The position numbers were made by a program, and so were the translations under genes. Below, piece by piece: positions 43,691 to 53,558 of a stretch of 64,000 nt of DNA. The stretch comes from Bin87 sp965207585 (GTDB lineage: Bacteria; Chloroflexota; Dehalococcoidia; Lucifugimonadales; UBA3495): the NCBI GenBank assembly GCA_965207585.1, contig CBDBMT010000003.1:1-64000 (forward strand). The letters are read 5' to 3'. The notes beneath the pieces were generated by a model. That model was not told the origin of the DNA and ran no database searches. It saw only the letters and a list, made by a program, of their open reading frames with translations. How positions within the stretch are numbered: position 1 is the first letter of the stretch; every line of letters starts with the position of its first letter.

Positions 43691-44971
43691 ATGACTACCA
43701 GTAAAGACTTCGCTGTTTTCGACAGCGACTCCCACGTGGTGGAACCCCGCGACGTGTGGGAGAAATATCTCGAGCCCGAGTATCGAGTGTTGGGCAAGAA
43801 CGCCCTCTGGCGCGAAGAAGGGCAGTTCGACTCGTACCTCAAAATCAACGGCCGGGTGTTTCGGGACAGCGCAAACCCCAATATCCCCCGTCATGCCATC
43901 TGGACGCCTGGAATGACCTGGGACGACGTTGGCGAGTTGGATCCGGACACTCGCCATCAGATGAGCGAAGGCGCCTCTGACCCACAGGCCAGGCTCCGGG
44001 ATATGGACGCCATGGGGATCGACCAGACCTTCGTGTACCCGACGTGGTTCGCTGAGGGTTTTCACCTGGTTGAGGACCCGGACGTGGCCTGGGCACTGGC
44101 GCGGGCGTACAACGATTGGATTGCGGATTTCTGTCAGGCCGCGCCGGACCGTCTCTTCGCCGCCGCCATGGTCCCCCTGGGCAACATGGACTTTGCTCTG
44201 GCTGAGTTGCGGCGCGTCGCTGGCACACGATGCTTCCGTGGGGCGTTCATCCGGCCCATGTTCATGGAGGGGCGGTACCTGACCCACCCCTACTACGACC
44301 CTCTTTGGGCGGAATTGGAGAACCTGGGGTTGGTCGCGGCAGTGCACCCTACGGCCGGCCTATGGAATCCGGAGTGGACTTCCCATGGTCCCTTCGTGGA
44401 AAAAATCAGCGGCCGACTTTCGCAGGGCGCCGGCCTCGGGGGCGGTGGCGGGGGCCCCTTCGCCGGTGGCAGCACCGCCGACCGCAACCGAGCGTCCCCG
44501 GCGACGGGCATGATCCCGCTGGGGCATCCCGTGGCGTCGATATTGTCCCTGTGGCTGGACAACCACATGTTCGTCGCATCCACGCTGATCGGTTATACGG
44601 TCATGCAGCGCTACCCCGAGATGAGGGTGGTCATGGCCCACGGCAAGGCCTCCTGGATGGACGAAGTCCTGGAGAAAATGGAGGCATCGACCCGGGTGAT
44701 CCCGCTCCAGCATTACTATCCCGTCAGGACCGATCCTGAAGAGATGTGGGAGGAAGGCCACGTCATGCTGGGGTTCGACGCGGAAGAGCGGATGATCCAG
44801 GAACTCCCCCATTCCTTCGAAAACAAGGTTGTCTGGGGTTCCCGGTATCCGCACCATGATACAACCAGCGCCTGGGACGCCATCCAGGCGCTGACCGAGG
44901 CACGCGTAGGACGGACCGTCATATCCCGTATGATGGGCGAGAACGCCCGGGAGCAGTTCGGCCTGAACTGA
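43691..44971 (+). CDS. amidohydrolase-2 family protein
   Basis: It encodes 426 residues. FDSDSHVVEPRDVWEKY near residue 10 is the metal motif, and RLRDMDAMGIDQTFVYPTW parallels the gene upstream. AAVHPTAGLW in the middle, VVMAHGKASWMDE and a C-terminal WGSRYPHHDT complete the site. It is a paralogue of 42278-43666, most likely by tandem duplication. The insert GAGLGGGGGGPF is a glycine-rich loop. The reaction may be hydrolysis or decarboxylation. Confidence 0.9.
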   Translation: MTTSKDFAVFDSDSHVVEPRDVWEKYLEPEYRVLGKNALWREEGQFDSYLKINGRVFRDSANPNIPRHAIWTPGMTWDDVGELDPDTRHQMSEGASDPQARLRDMDAMGIDQTFVYPTWFAEGFHLVEDPDVAWALARAYNDWIADFCQAAPDRLFAAAMVPLGNMDFALAELRRVAGTRCFRGAFIRPMFMEGRYLTHPYYDPLWAELENLGLVAAVHPTAGLWNPEWTSHGPFVEKISGRLSQGAGLGGGGGGPFAGGSTADRNRASPATGMIPLGHPVASILSLWLDNHMFVASTLIGYTVMQRYPEMRVVMAHGKASWMDEVLEKMEASTRVIPLQHYYPVRTDPEEMWEEGHVMLGFDAEERMIQELPHSFENKVVWGSRYPHHDTTSAWDAIQALTEARVGRTVISRMMGENAREQFGLN

Positions 44972-45075
44972 GTTCGCGTTTTTGCCGGCGCGGCAGTTCA
45001 CCCCAAAGCGCTGCCCGTAATGTGGCTCACGCGTACCTGCTGGCAGGTCGCAGACTGACGGGGATCGCAAGCCAG

Positions 45076-45116
45076 CAAAACGGGCGAGGGAGCGTGGTGT
45101 TCGGTCGCCCGTTTTG
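45076..45116. terminator. strong hairpin with A/T-rich base, terminator-like on both strands
   Basis: CAAAACGGGCGA (45076-45087) and TCGCCCGTTTTG (45105-45116) are perfectly complementary around a 17-nt loop. It sits 105 bp after the amidohydrolase stop. Confidence 0.65.
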
Positions 45117-45179
45117 TTGGCCTGCTGCGTTTGCGGCGGGATTGCCGCGCTGCGTTCGACATGGCAAAGGAGGATGACG

Positions 45180-46025
45180 ATGGTTCTCACGATTGACTGT
45201 CAGGTACACGCGTATCAACGGAACACTCCTGAGCGTCCGTGGATGAGATTTCTGACCGGACCGGAGGAGGTTACGGGGGACGACATGGTGGAGGCGATGG
45301 CGGCGGTGGGAGTGGACGGCGCGATACTGATCTCGCCGTTTGCGATTTACGCCTACGACGCAAGCTACGCGCTGGAAGTGTACGCGCAGCATCCCACCAA
45401 GTTTGGCCTGGTCCGGCCCTTTGATCCCAACTCAGAGACGATTGACGCGGATGTGGAGGAGTGGACGTCGACGCCTGGCGTGGTGGGTTGCCGAATCATG
45501 CTGGCCAACAACGACTACGAGTCGGACCACCCGGGGCTGAACGCCATCCTCGCGGCCGGCGGGCGTGCCGGCGTGCCGGTGAACATCATGGCGGCGGGCA
45601 AATTGCCGCTGCTGCGTCAACTGGCCCAGCAGAACCCCGACACGCAGATCATCATTGACCACCTGGGCCTCGCGCAGCCCTTCGATCCGCCACCGCCCGA
45701 TGAGCCTTTCGCCGACCTGCCCAACGTCCTGTCGTGTGCGGAGCTGGACAACGTGGCGATCAAGATCTCCGGAGCAGGCACACTGTCGCACGCGGGGTTC
45801 CCGTATTCTGACATCTGGGAGCCGGTGCACCGCATCTTCGACGCGTACGGGCTGGAGCGGTGCCTGTGGGGAACGGACTGGACGCGGGCGGTGAACCTGC
45901 TGACCTACGAGCAGGGGGTGGAGGCCTTCCGGCTAACGGACACGCTGTCGGACTCGGACCGGGAGATTCTGATGGGTGGTTCGCTGGCCAACATCTACAA
46001 GTGGACACCAGCGGCGAACGAGTAG
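45180..46025 (+). CDS. amidohydrolase-2 family protein (small type)
   Basis: It encodes 281 residues. ATG 45180 follows AAAGGAGG. It has the N-terminal metal motif as DCQVHAYQ, a central IIIDHLGLAQP, and CLWGTDWTR near residue 240. It resembles pyrone-dicarboxylate lactonase-like members more than the two longer paralogues just upstream. It has its own ribosome-binding site after a terminator-like hairpin, so it is probably a separate unit. Confidence 0.9.
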   Translation: MVLTIDCQVHAYQRNTPERPWMRFLTGPEEVTGDDMVEAMAAVGVDGAILISPFAIYAYDASYALEVYAQHPTKFGLVRPFDPNSETIDADVEEWTSTPGVVGCRIMLANNDYESDHPGLNAILAAGGRAGVPVNIMAAGKLPLLRQLAQQNPDTQIIIDHLGLAQPFDPPPPDEPFADLPNVLSCAELDNVAIKISGAGTLSHAGFPYSDIWEPVHRIFDAYGLERCLWGTDWTRAVNLLTYEQGVEAFRLTDTLSDSDREILMGGSLANIYKWTPAANE

Positions 46026-46064
46026 AGGGAAATTGCGGAATCATCGCCCCGAAACGTAAAAGCC

Positions 46065-46105
46065 GGGACGGGAGGCTTGGCCCGCGTGGGGCCGCCTCCC
46101 GTCCC
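46065..46105. terminator. GC-rich hairpin between convergent genes
   Basis: GGGACGGGAGGC (46065-46076) pairs with GCCTCCCGTCCC (46094-46105). There is no long T-run on the + side. It probably ends transcription between the amidohydrolase and the adhesin. Confidence 0.6.
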
Positions 46106-46144
46106 GTTGGGATGCCGCGGAAACCGCGACTTACTGTTGGGTAG

Positions 46145-49100
46145 TTACTCCGTGAAGTCGAGCGGGATCCTCGTGGTACCAAGCTGGTTGCCGGCCTCGT
46201 CGGTAACGCTGGATCCAGCGTATTCCACGTAGATTGCCTTGTACTGGCTCGGGTCCAGCCGCCCTTTCAGTTCCAGCAGGATCTCATGGTCCTCCAGGTT
46301 GCCGTTGCCGGAGAAGTAAATCTCCGCTACTCCGGCTGCTACCACTTCCTCCAGCTTCGGTTCCTTTCCTTCATCTTCTCCATCATTTTCGGAGGGTTTC
46401 GCATCCTCGGCAGGAGCAAGGTACGCCATGATCTTGAAGTCCTGGATGCTGCCGGAGCGGGTCATATTCTCGCTAAACGTCAGCAGTACCTCGTCGCCGC
46501 GCGACAGAAATGCCTTGGCGATGGTCGGCGCCGTGGTATCGACCTCGAAGTCCCAGAACGTCCAGGAGGCGGAGGCGTTGCCCGCCGCGTCGGTGAGGGT
46601 GACGCTGCAACCGGAGTAAACGCCCTCGGCCAGCGGCCCGAAGGTTGTCAGCAGTTCCTTATTCGCTGCTGCCTCGGTGAGGACGGTCTGGGCCGCCGGG
46701 CCGCAGAGACCGCCAAAGGAGAAGACGCCGGCCTCGCTGGCAAGTATGACGACGGTGGGGTTCGCCTCGTTGGTCTTGCCGGAGAAGGACGTCAATACGA
46801 TGCCATACGCCAGTGTCGGCGCTTGCAGGTCCACGCTGAGGGTCAGCTGCGCCGTGGCCGTTCCGCCCGCGTTGGCGACGATGGCGGTCACGTTGGCATC
46901 GCCGGACTTGCCCAGCGAGCCGGGGCGGGCCGTGGCCTTCCAGGCTCCGTGCTCGTCCGCAATGGCAACGGCGATGGCATCGCCGCTGGCGCTGACCCGG
47001 ACCGTCTCGCCGGGGGTGGCCGTGCCGCTGAAGGTGATGCCGTTGCCGTCGGCGTCCTCCGCAATGTTGTTGACGTTGTCGTCGCCCTCAACCTGGAGGG
47101 TCACCGTGGGAGCCGGCGGGGCCGGCGGGGCGTTCACGGTGATGGTGAACTCCTCCACGTCGGCGGTGCCTTCGGCGTCAATGGCAGTGTACTTGATGGT
47201 CTGTCCGTTGAAAGTCGGCAGGGAGTCCGCCTCCACCGAGATTTTGAACTCCAGCGAGTCCGTATCGCCGTCAACGTCGGTGACGGTGTAGGTGTACTTC
47301 TTCCGATCCATAGACGTCTGTGGCTGGCCGGTGATGTGGTAGCTCAGCGCCACGCTGCCGGCGCCGCTGTAGGTTCGCGGCTCGAAGACCAGTCCCTCGG
47401 GCAGCGCCGGGCTCAGGGTGAAGTTAAACGGCCCATTGCCTCCGTTGCCCCCGGCAGTATCAGCGTGTGATGGGGCGCGCCGATGACGTAGGTCAAGTCG
47501 CGGATCGTCGTCTCGAATTCCGGCTTCGTGTCCGCGGCCACCGCAATGTTGACGGTGATTTCCGACGCGTCGCCGTCCCGGTCGGCAACCCGGTAGGTGT
47601 ACCCGGTTTCCGCCTGGGCCGTCGTCGCCGTGCCCGAGATGACGCGGGTGTCGGCGTTGAAGGACAGGTCGGCGGGCAGGCTGGGCATGGAGTAAGTCAG
47701 CGGCTCGTTGCCGCCGTTGCCGGCGGGCAGGGGCTCGCTGGCGAAGGGGTGGCCCGCCACCGGGTTCATCGTCGCGACCCGCTGGCCGCCTGTGGGGCCA
47801 TAGGCGCCGAAATGCGGATGCCGGTCGTAGTCCAGGTTAATGAGGAATTGAAGCTCCGCCACGTCGCCGTCTTGGTCGGTAACCCGGTACACGAACAGGT
47901 TGCCGGGGTGATGCGACGCCTGTTGCTGCGGTGCGCCGGTTACGGTGCGGGTACGCGCGTCAAAGGTGAGGCCGATGTTCGACAGCGGCGGGGTAATCGT
48001 GTATTTCAACGTTCCGTCGCCGCCGGTGGCCTCCGGCAACTCCAGCTGGTCGATGTCCTGGCCCCAGTACCATGACTGGTCCGGGATGCTCTGCGTGCCA
48101 AAGCTGGGCGCGCCGAGACGGGCGAGGTTGCTGCGCCGGGCGGGGTTGCCGTCCAGCAGCGCCTGCACCTGGTAACGGTGCCCGGCTTTGGGGTTCCGGC
48201 CTTCATCGGTGTAGGAAGTTGCGCCCACGCCGGCGCTGCCAATCTTCGTTCCGTCGCGGTAGATGTCATAGGTGAGCGCGGGCTGGTTCCCCCACTGCGA
48301 CGGGATGGTGGGCGCCGTCCAATCCAGGATGACGCTGGTATTGGACTCGCCCTGGCCCCGTTCCACGGTCAGCTCGGGCCGAACCTTCAGCTGATGCCCG
48401 AACTCCTGCCAGGTGGGGGCGCCGTCGCCGTCCATGTCCGTCCACAGGACCGGATAATGCTGCGACGCGCGCTGCGACGAGCCCAGGTGCCAGGGGAAAG
48501 ACAAGCGCATTCCGAGGACGCGAACCGTCTGCCAATTGGCGTAGATGGGCCTGATCCCGTCCTGATAAGTTTCGTGGGTGGGCTCCTGGAGCACCGCGGT
48601 GGGCAGACCGTAGGAGTTAACGAGTGCGCCCGCGGTGGCGGGAGCGGCCGGGCCGGCCAGCGGGACGTTTCCGGCGACGTCGCTGTCGAAGTAGCTGTCC
48701 CGGATTTCGCCGCCGGCCCTCCAGCCGACGAGAGCCCCGGTGGTGTTGGGGTCGGGGTTGGAAGTCTTGGTAACGACGCCGGTGGTGTAGCTGTTGATAA
48801 TCTTGCCGTTGTTCCAGCCCACCAGGCCGCGGGCGTTGCCGGTGAGATGGTTGTCCGTATCCGTTACGGGGCCCGTGGAGTAACTGGCAAAGGTCTCACC
48901 GGCCGGCGACCACCCATTGGGTTTATTCTGCTTTCCGATGAGGCCGCCCACGTCCCGCGCGCCGGTCACTGCGCCGGTGGCGTAACTGGCAATCACGCCG
49001 CCGCCGTTATGACCGATCAATCCGCCGACGCCTTTCGAGCCGCCCGTAGCGTAGCCGCCGCCCGTGCCGGTGACGTTGCCGGTGGCGTAGGCAAACTGAA

Positions 49101-50009
49101 TATAGTTGTTGGTTGCGCCGCTGAAGGCGTGGTATCCAACCACGCCGCCCACCCAGTTCATATTGCTGGTTACGTCGCCGGTGGCGTAGCTCCGGTAGAT
49201 GGAGCGGATCATCCCGTGGCTGGGCCCCACTGTGTTGTAGCCCACCAGGCCGCCGATGCGGCCATGGTCCCTGCCGGGGTTTGCGCGCGTGGCGTCAACG
49301 TTAACGTCGGCGCTGCTGAGTTCGATGGCCTTATGTCCGTGCCGGGACACTGTTCCAGCGTTGTGCAGTCCCACCAGGCCGCCGCCATGCCCCCAGTTCA
49401 CTTTGAGATCGCCGTGGACGTGCACGTTGGTGATGAGAGCGCTGTTGCTGGAACCGGCCAGCACGCCCACGTAGTTGTTGCCGGTCACGTTGGCGTTGGT
49501 AATCTTGAGGTTGCGGATCTCCGCCCCACTGCCCAGCTCGCCAAAGAGGCCCACGTGGTTGGACTCGCCGCCGGATCCACTCAGATATATGTACAAGCGG
49601 TCAATGGAATGCCCGTTGCCGTCAAAGACGGCCTTATACGGTTTTGCCGAGTCAGCGGCACAAACATTGCAAATGATGCGCGACCAGCCCTTGCCGGGCG
49701 CCTCCTCGGGGCCTCGCGCCCACGGGGTGTCCGTGAAAGACAGGTTCCCGTTCAATTCGTAGCCGTTGCAGGTGGCTCCGGCGGGACAAACGGAGCCGCC
49801 GGGCGCCAACGGGAATGCCCCCTGGTAGGTGATGGCTTCGGCGTCGGCGATGCCGTCGCCGTTGGGGTCAAAGCGTATGGAATTAAGCTGGTTGATGTTT
49901 GAGATTTCGATGAGGCCATCGCCGTCGGCGTCATAGTGGGCCGGCGGCGATTGCGTCTCCGATTGCGCCTCCAGCGGGGGCGGGTGTGCTCGTAGTCGTA
50001 GTAGTTCAT
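46145..50009 (-). pseudogene. GLUG-repeat adhesin-like protein, frameshifted and 5'-truncated
   Basis: Two adjacent frames (47413-49809 and 46145-about 47450) are one protein: LPGAT runs on as GGNGGNGPFNFTLSP if one G is added to the G-run near 47452. Order from the N end: an EF-hand-like YDADGDGLIEISNINQLNSI, GLUG repeats (VGGLVGYN, VGGLIGHNGG), then a DMDGDGAP Ca site, a fibronectin-like segment, cadherin-like putative-Ig repeats (LPADLSFNADTRVISGTAT), Ig-like domains and a C-terminal invasin-like domain ending DFTE. Upstream, the frame runs without a start codon or signal peptide into a short segment (MNYYDYEHTRP, other frame) matching a SWIM-protein start, so the true 5' end seems lost. 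The frameshift might be an assembly error. Confidence 0.85.
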
Positions 50010-50437
50010 CGAGGAAACCTTTCCTGGCTCAGTGGGTTGAGCGGGCGGCGTCTTCAGTCTTCCGGCGTGGCGCTGAGGGCCAGCGCCTCTCGCAGCTCGG
50101 TGTTCGAGAGTTCGGTGAGCCAGCGTTCCGAGGTTGCGCTCACCACCCGGTCGGCGGTCTGCTGCTTGGCCTCGATCATCAGGTCAATTTCAATCCGAAC
50201 GCAAACGACCCACCAGCCGGATCGCCTACCACAACGGTCATTCACGGAACTGCGAGCCCCAACCCTGACAGGTAACCCATTTTCCACACCGTCCAATATT
50301 TCCCGGACCCAATATGTTGCCCAGGGTACCCCAGTGAAATCGTCCCTGCTCTGCGGCCGTTGTGCTGGCGAATGTCGTACGGGGATAGCGCAACACCATC
50401 ACGCGGGTATACGCTGGTAAGCGCAAACGGCGCGGAT

Positions 50438-50526
50438 GAGAGGCGGCGGGATTCAAACCCGCGATGGGGAGGCTGTTTCTCCCGCGGTTTTCCAGGCCGA
50501 TGCCTTTGTCACTAAGCCACGCCGCC
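50438..50526 (-). tRNA. tRNA-Ser (GGA)-like, imperfect
   Basis: Read on the minus strand it begins GGCGGCGTGGCTTAGTGAC. It has a CTGGAAA anticodon loop (GGA), a long variable arm (GGGAG...CTCCC) and a T arm GCGGG-TTTGAAT-CCCGC. The acceptor has a C-U mismatch and a terminal G-U, the anticodon stem has a C-A mismatch, and CCA is not encoded. It may be a decayed tRNA-Ser. Confidence 0.62.
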
Positions 50527-50573
50527 ATAGGGGCCGAACTTCCAACCTTGCGCCTGCAATTTATCATAGTGGG

Positions 50574-50777
50574 ATGGTCGTGTTTCCCTTGTCGAAAATC
50601 TTAGTTGCCGTGGGCATGATGACACTTGCCCTAGCCTGCGTCCCGAACCCAGCGCCGACGGAGCGCGTATGGAACACTCCCACACCAGAGGAGACCTGCT
50701 GGGTTGCCTCGGATCGCCTCGGGAATTCTTGGGCAGCGTGCGGCCCGCTGAACAAGAGGGATGAGACTGGAAGATGA
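50574..50777 (+). CDS. small putative lipoprotein
   Basis: It encodes 67 residues. MVVFPLSKILVAVGMMTLAL then AC forms a signal peptide with a likely lipidated Cys at about residue 22. The mature part is short and Pro/Thr-rich with two more Cys (ETCWVAS, WAACGPLN). Its stop overlaps the next start as ATGA, so the two genes are translationally coupled. No family is recognised. Confidence 0.6.
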   Translation: MVVFPLSKILVAVGMMTLALACVPNPAPTERVWNTPTPEETCWVASDRLGNSWAACGPLNKRDETGR

Positions 50778-51055
50778 GCTACACCTTGGCCCGCCTGGTG
50801 CGGGAGGAGCGGCAGAAACCCGAGGGCGTTCCAGCACAGAGAGTGCGGGTGTCAGTGCGGGTTGATAGGAACAAAGGATTGGTGGACGAGTTGAAAGTCC
50901 TCTGGTGGCTCAAACGGCGCAAATATTCCTACGAGGATCACGGCGGCTTTGGTCTCTACGTCACCGTCCATGTGATCCGGCTCCCGGAGCTGGCCGCGTT
51001 GGAAGGTGTGCGGAGCATCGATGAGCCCCCTCCTTTGCAGGACCCAGCGCGGTGA
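50774..51055 (+). CDS. small basic protein of unknown function
   Basis: It encodes 93 residues. ATG 50774 overlaps the stop of the small lipoprotein gene (ATGA), with GGAAG just upstream. It is basic, with a DRNKGLVDELKVLWWLKRR helix and a YVTVHVIRLPEL strand-like stretch. Downstream lies gene debris on the other strand. Coupling with the lipoprotein is the best support that it is real. Confidence 0.5.
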   Translation: MSYTLARLVREERQKPEGVPAQRVRVSVRVDRNKGLVDELKVLWWLKRRKYSYEDHGGFGLYVTVHVIRLPELAALEGVRSIDEPPPLQDPAR

Positions 51056-52158
51056 CGATGCCGGCGTGGCCGTGCGTGCCCAATCCAGGCAGAGTGCCAG
51101 CGGCTCACTGAATGCGCCGGAGTTCTCGATGTAACGCTTCGCGTTATGGGCGAATTTCTGACGTTCATCCTCGTTGAATATCAGATCGCACTCGTATAGG
51201 TACGTGTCGATATCCGCGCCGGTGATCCGGTAAACATGCTCGGTACTTCGGGCCACCCGCTCGGCGAAATCTCGCAACGGCTCAGGGATGCCTTCGGCGC
51301 ACCCGATTTGTGGGAACACTCGCCGGTAGCGGCACGTCAATCGTGGCGGGCGTTTGCGCCCTTTGACCATCCAGGTTGCCGCGATCAGGATATTCACCGG
51401 CAAGAAAGGAGACCGGACGCATGAATTCTGAATATTCACAGGTTGTACGTTCAACGCTCGTCGTCGTGTTTGCGCCGTTATTGCTGCTGGTGTTGCCCTC
51501 CTCCTGCCCTGGACCTGCGCTTCCACGACGCCGTTTTGGATGTCAATCGAGAGGACCTGTCCCCGGCGGGCGTAGGAGCGGCCCCGGCTGAGCCGGGCGC
51601 CGATGCGGAACTGCTCGAGTGTCTCCATCCAACGCTTGGCCCGCCAGTTGGATCCGAAGTCGCCGCCGCGGGACATGGCCTTGATGCCGCCCCTTGCTTC
51701 GGTGGGGCGAGTGTACTCTTAGTCGTAGTAGTTCATCGAGTTTTGCTACCGGGGACATAACGTTGGACAGAGCGCGGGGAGCGGCCGGCGTCGCAGTTCC
51801 TGTCCCCGATCTGCTGGGAACAGCGCCCGGACACGCCCGCTGGCCTCTGTGTGCTGGTCCCTTTGTTCTCGTATCGGGGGCAACCTTGCGCTTGTGGAAC
51901 TTCGTGGGCACAATCCCCTTGACGCCTTGGGGGACTCGAGTTGACCTACGCCGCGGTTGAACAAGGGAGTACCTTCGTGCAACGAGACGAGTGCTTGGCG
52001 GATCAACACATTGCTGGGTTCACCAAGTGCGCGAGCCAGCTGGTCACTGGTGACTCGCGGTTGACGCATCAATGGACAAGCAGGGGAACGAACCGAGCCC
52101 CCATCGGTGACCCGCGAACCAACCGCGGCGCGCATGCCGCCTTCAGCGAGGTTGAACC
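51056..52158. other. region of gene debris without an intact gene
   Basis: Apart from the SWIM-protein remnant (51430-51736) I see no intact gene. Some minus-strand stretches look protein-like (for example RITGADIDTYLYECDLIFNE near 51190-51240), but they have no complete domain. The amidase at 52159 follows a GAGGTT site. Confidence 0.45.
51430..51736 (-). pseudogene. remnant of a SWIM zinc-finger protein gene
   Basis: From ATG 51736 it reads MNYYD, a stop codon, then EYTRPTEARGGIKAMSRGGD and GSNWRAKRWMETLEQFRIG...LSRGRSYARRGQVLSIDI. This is the characteristic N-terminal half of SWIM-domain proteins. The zinc-binding SWIM motif itself is missing and the frame decays near 51430. The premature TAA at codon 6 and the loss of the 3' part make it non-functional. 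Confidence 0.75.
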
Positions 52159-53514
52159 ATGCCTGAACTCCACGAACTTTCGGTGGCGGAAGCCGCCGCG
52201 CAGATCCGCGAAGGAACACTGTCGCCGGTGGCGCTGGCGGAGGCGTTGCTGGCGCGCATCGACGCCCTGGACGGCGACCTGCAAGCCTGGGTCACCATCG
52301 ACCGGGATGCGGTGTTGTCGGCAGCCCGACAGCGGGAGGCGGAGGTCCAGCGGGGCGATCCGCTGGGTCTGATCCATGGCGTCCCGGTGGGCCTGAAGGA
52401 CATCTTCTACACCGAAGGCATGCTCACCGCCTGCGGCTCCAAAGTGAACGCCGACTTCGTGCCGGACTTCGACGCCACATCGGTGGCCAACATCAAGGCG
52501 GCCGGCGGGATCATTCTGGGCAAGGCGGTCACCACCGAGTTCGCCTCATCGGACCCCTCGCCGACGCGCAACCCGTGGAACCTGGAGCATACCCCCGGGG
52601 GCTCCAGCAGCGGGTCGTCCGCGGCGGTGGCCGCGCGGATGGTTCCGGCGGCGCTGGGCTCGCAGACCGGCGGTTCCACCTGCCGGCCGGCGGCCTACAA
52701 CGGCATCGTCGGCGTGAAACCCACTTACGGGCGCATCTCACGGTACGGGGTGGCTCCGGTGAGCTGGTCGCTGGACCACGTGGGCATCCTGACCCGCACG
52801 GTGGCCGATGGCGCGCTGATGCTGACCGTGCTGAGCGGCGCGGACGACAATGACCCCGGCACTCTGCGCGAGCCCGTCCCCGACTTCAGCGCGCAGATGG
52901 CCGAGCACGACCGGCCACCGCGCATCGGCCTGGTGCGGCAGTACTACCAGGACTATGCTACCCCGGAGATGTGGGCGCACACCGAGGCCGTGACCAATCA
53001 ACTGGCGGAAGCCGGGGCGGAGGTCGAGGAGATTCCGTTGCCCGACAGCTTCGCCTTGGCGCACAACTACCATGGCATCGTGTCGGGCGCCGAGTGCGCG
53101 GCAGTGCACGAGGTCAATCACCGCGTTCGTGCCGCCGACTACGGCCCGCGCATCCGCGCCAGAATTGAGATGGGCATGATCATGCCGACGTCGGCGTACC
53201 TGAAGGCCCAGCGGCTACGGCGACAGTTCCGCGCCGACATGAGCGAGATGGCCGGCAAGGTTGATGTCGTGATGACACCGGCGATGCCGGCGCCGGCTCC
53301 CCGGGACCTGAACACCACCGGAGACGCTGCGTTCCAGGTGCCGTGGTCGGTCTCCGGCCTGCCCACGGTGGTGGTATCGACGGGCCTGAGCGAATTGGGC
53401 ATGCCGATGGCGGTGCAGTTCGGCGGGCCGTGGGCGCAGGAGGGCCGGGTCCTGGGCGCGGCGCAGTGGTGCGAGCGGATCGCTGGGTTGAAAGAAGCGC
53501 CGTCGGTCGGTTGA
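52159..53514 (+). CDS. amidase signature family amidohydrolase
   Basis: It encodes 451 residues. It belongs to the amidase signature family with the Ser-cisSer-Lys triad: Lys in GVPVGLKDIFYT (about residue 80), cis-Ser in GGSSSGSSAAVAA (about 152) and nucleophile Ser in GSQTGGSTCRPAAYNG (about 177). It resembles GatA in length, but no GatB or GatC is nearby, so a catabolic amidase is more likely. The nitrilase gene starts 44 bp downstream, suggesting a two-step amide or ureide pathway. Confidence 0.93.
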   Translation: MPELHELSVAEAAAQIREGTLSPVALAEALLARIDALDGDLQAWVTIDRDAVLSAARQREAEVQRGDPLGLIHGVPVGLKDIFYTEGMLTACGSKVNADFVPDFDATSVANIKAAGGIILGKAVTTEFASSDPSPTRNPWNLEHTPGGSSSGSSAAVAARMVPAALGSQTGGSTCRPAAYNGIVGVKPTYGRISRYGVAPVSWSLDHVGILTRTVADGALMLTVLSGADDNDPGTLREPVPDFSAQMAEHDRPPRIGLVRQYYQDYATPEMWAHTEAVTNQLAEAGAEVEEIPLPDSFALAHNYHGIVSGAECAAVHEVNHRVRAADYGPRIRARIEMGMIMPTSAYLKAQRLRRQFRADMSEMAGKVDVVMTPAMPAPAPRDLNTTGDAAFQVPWSVSGLPTVVVSTGLSELGMPMAVQFGGPWAQEGRVLGAAQWCERIAGLKEAPSVG

Positions 53515-53558
53515 CACCTGTCGTCCATGCGAAGGAAAGCCACCGAAAGGAGGTTGCA

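Noticed and set aside
48178..49902. A 574-codon + frame opposite the GLUG adhesin
   Set aside because: Val/Gly/Ala-rich shadow; the minus strand carries recognisable GLUG and Ca-binding motifs.
50054..50296. An 80-codon minus-strand frame upstream of the adhesin
   Set aside because: The second half looks protein-like (SERWLTELSNTELREALAL) but there is no start context or family; perhaps debris, not supported enough to list.
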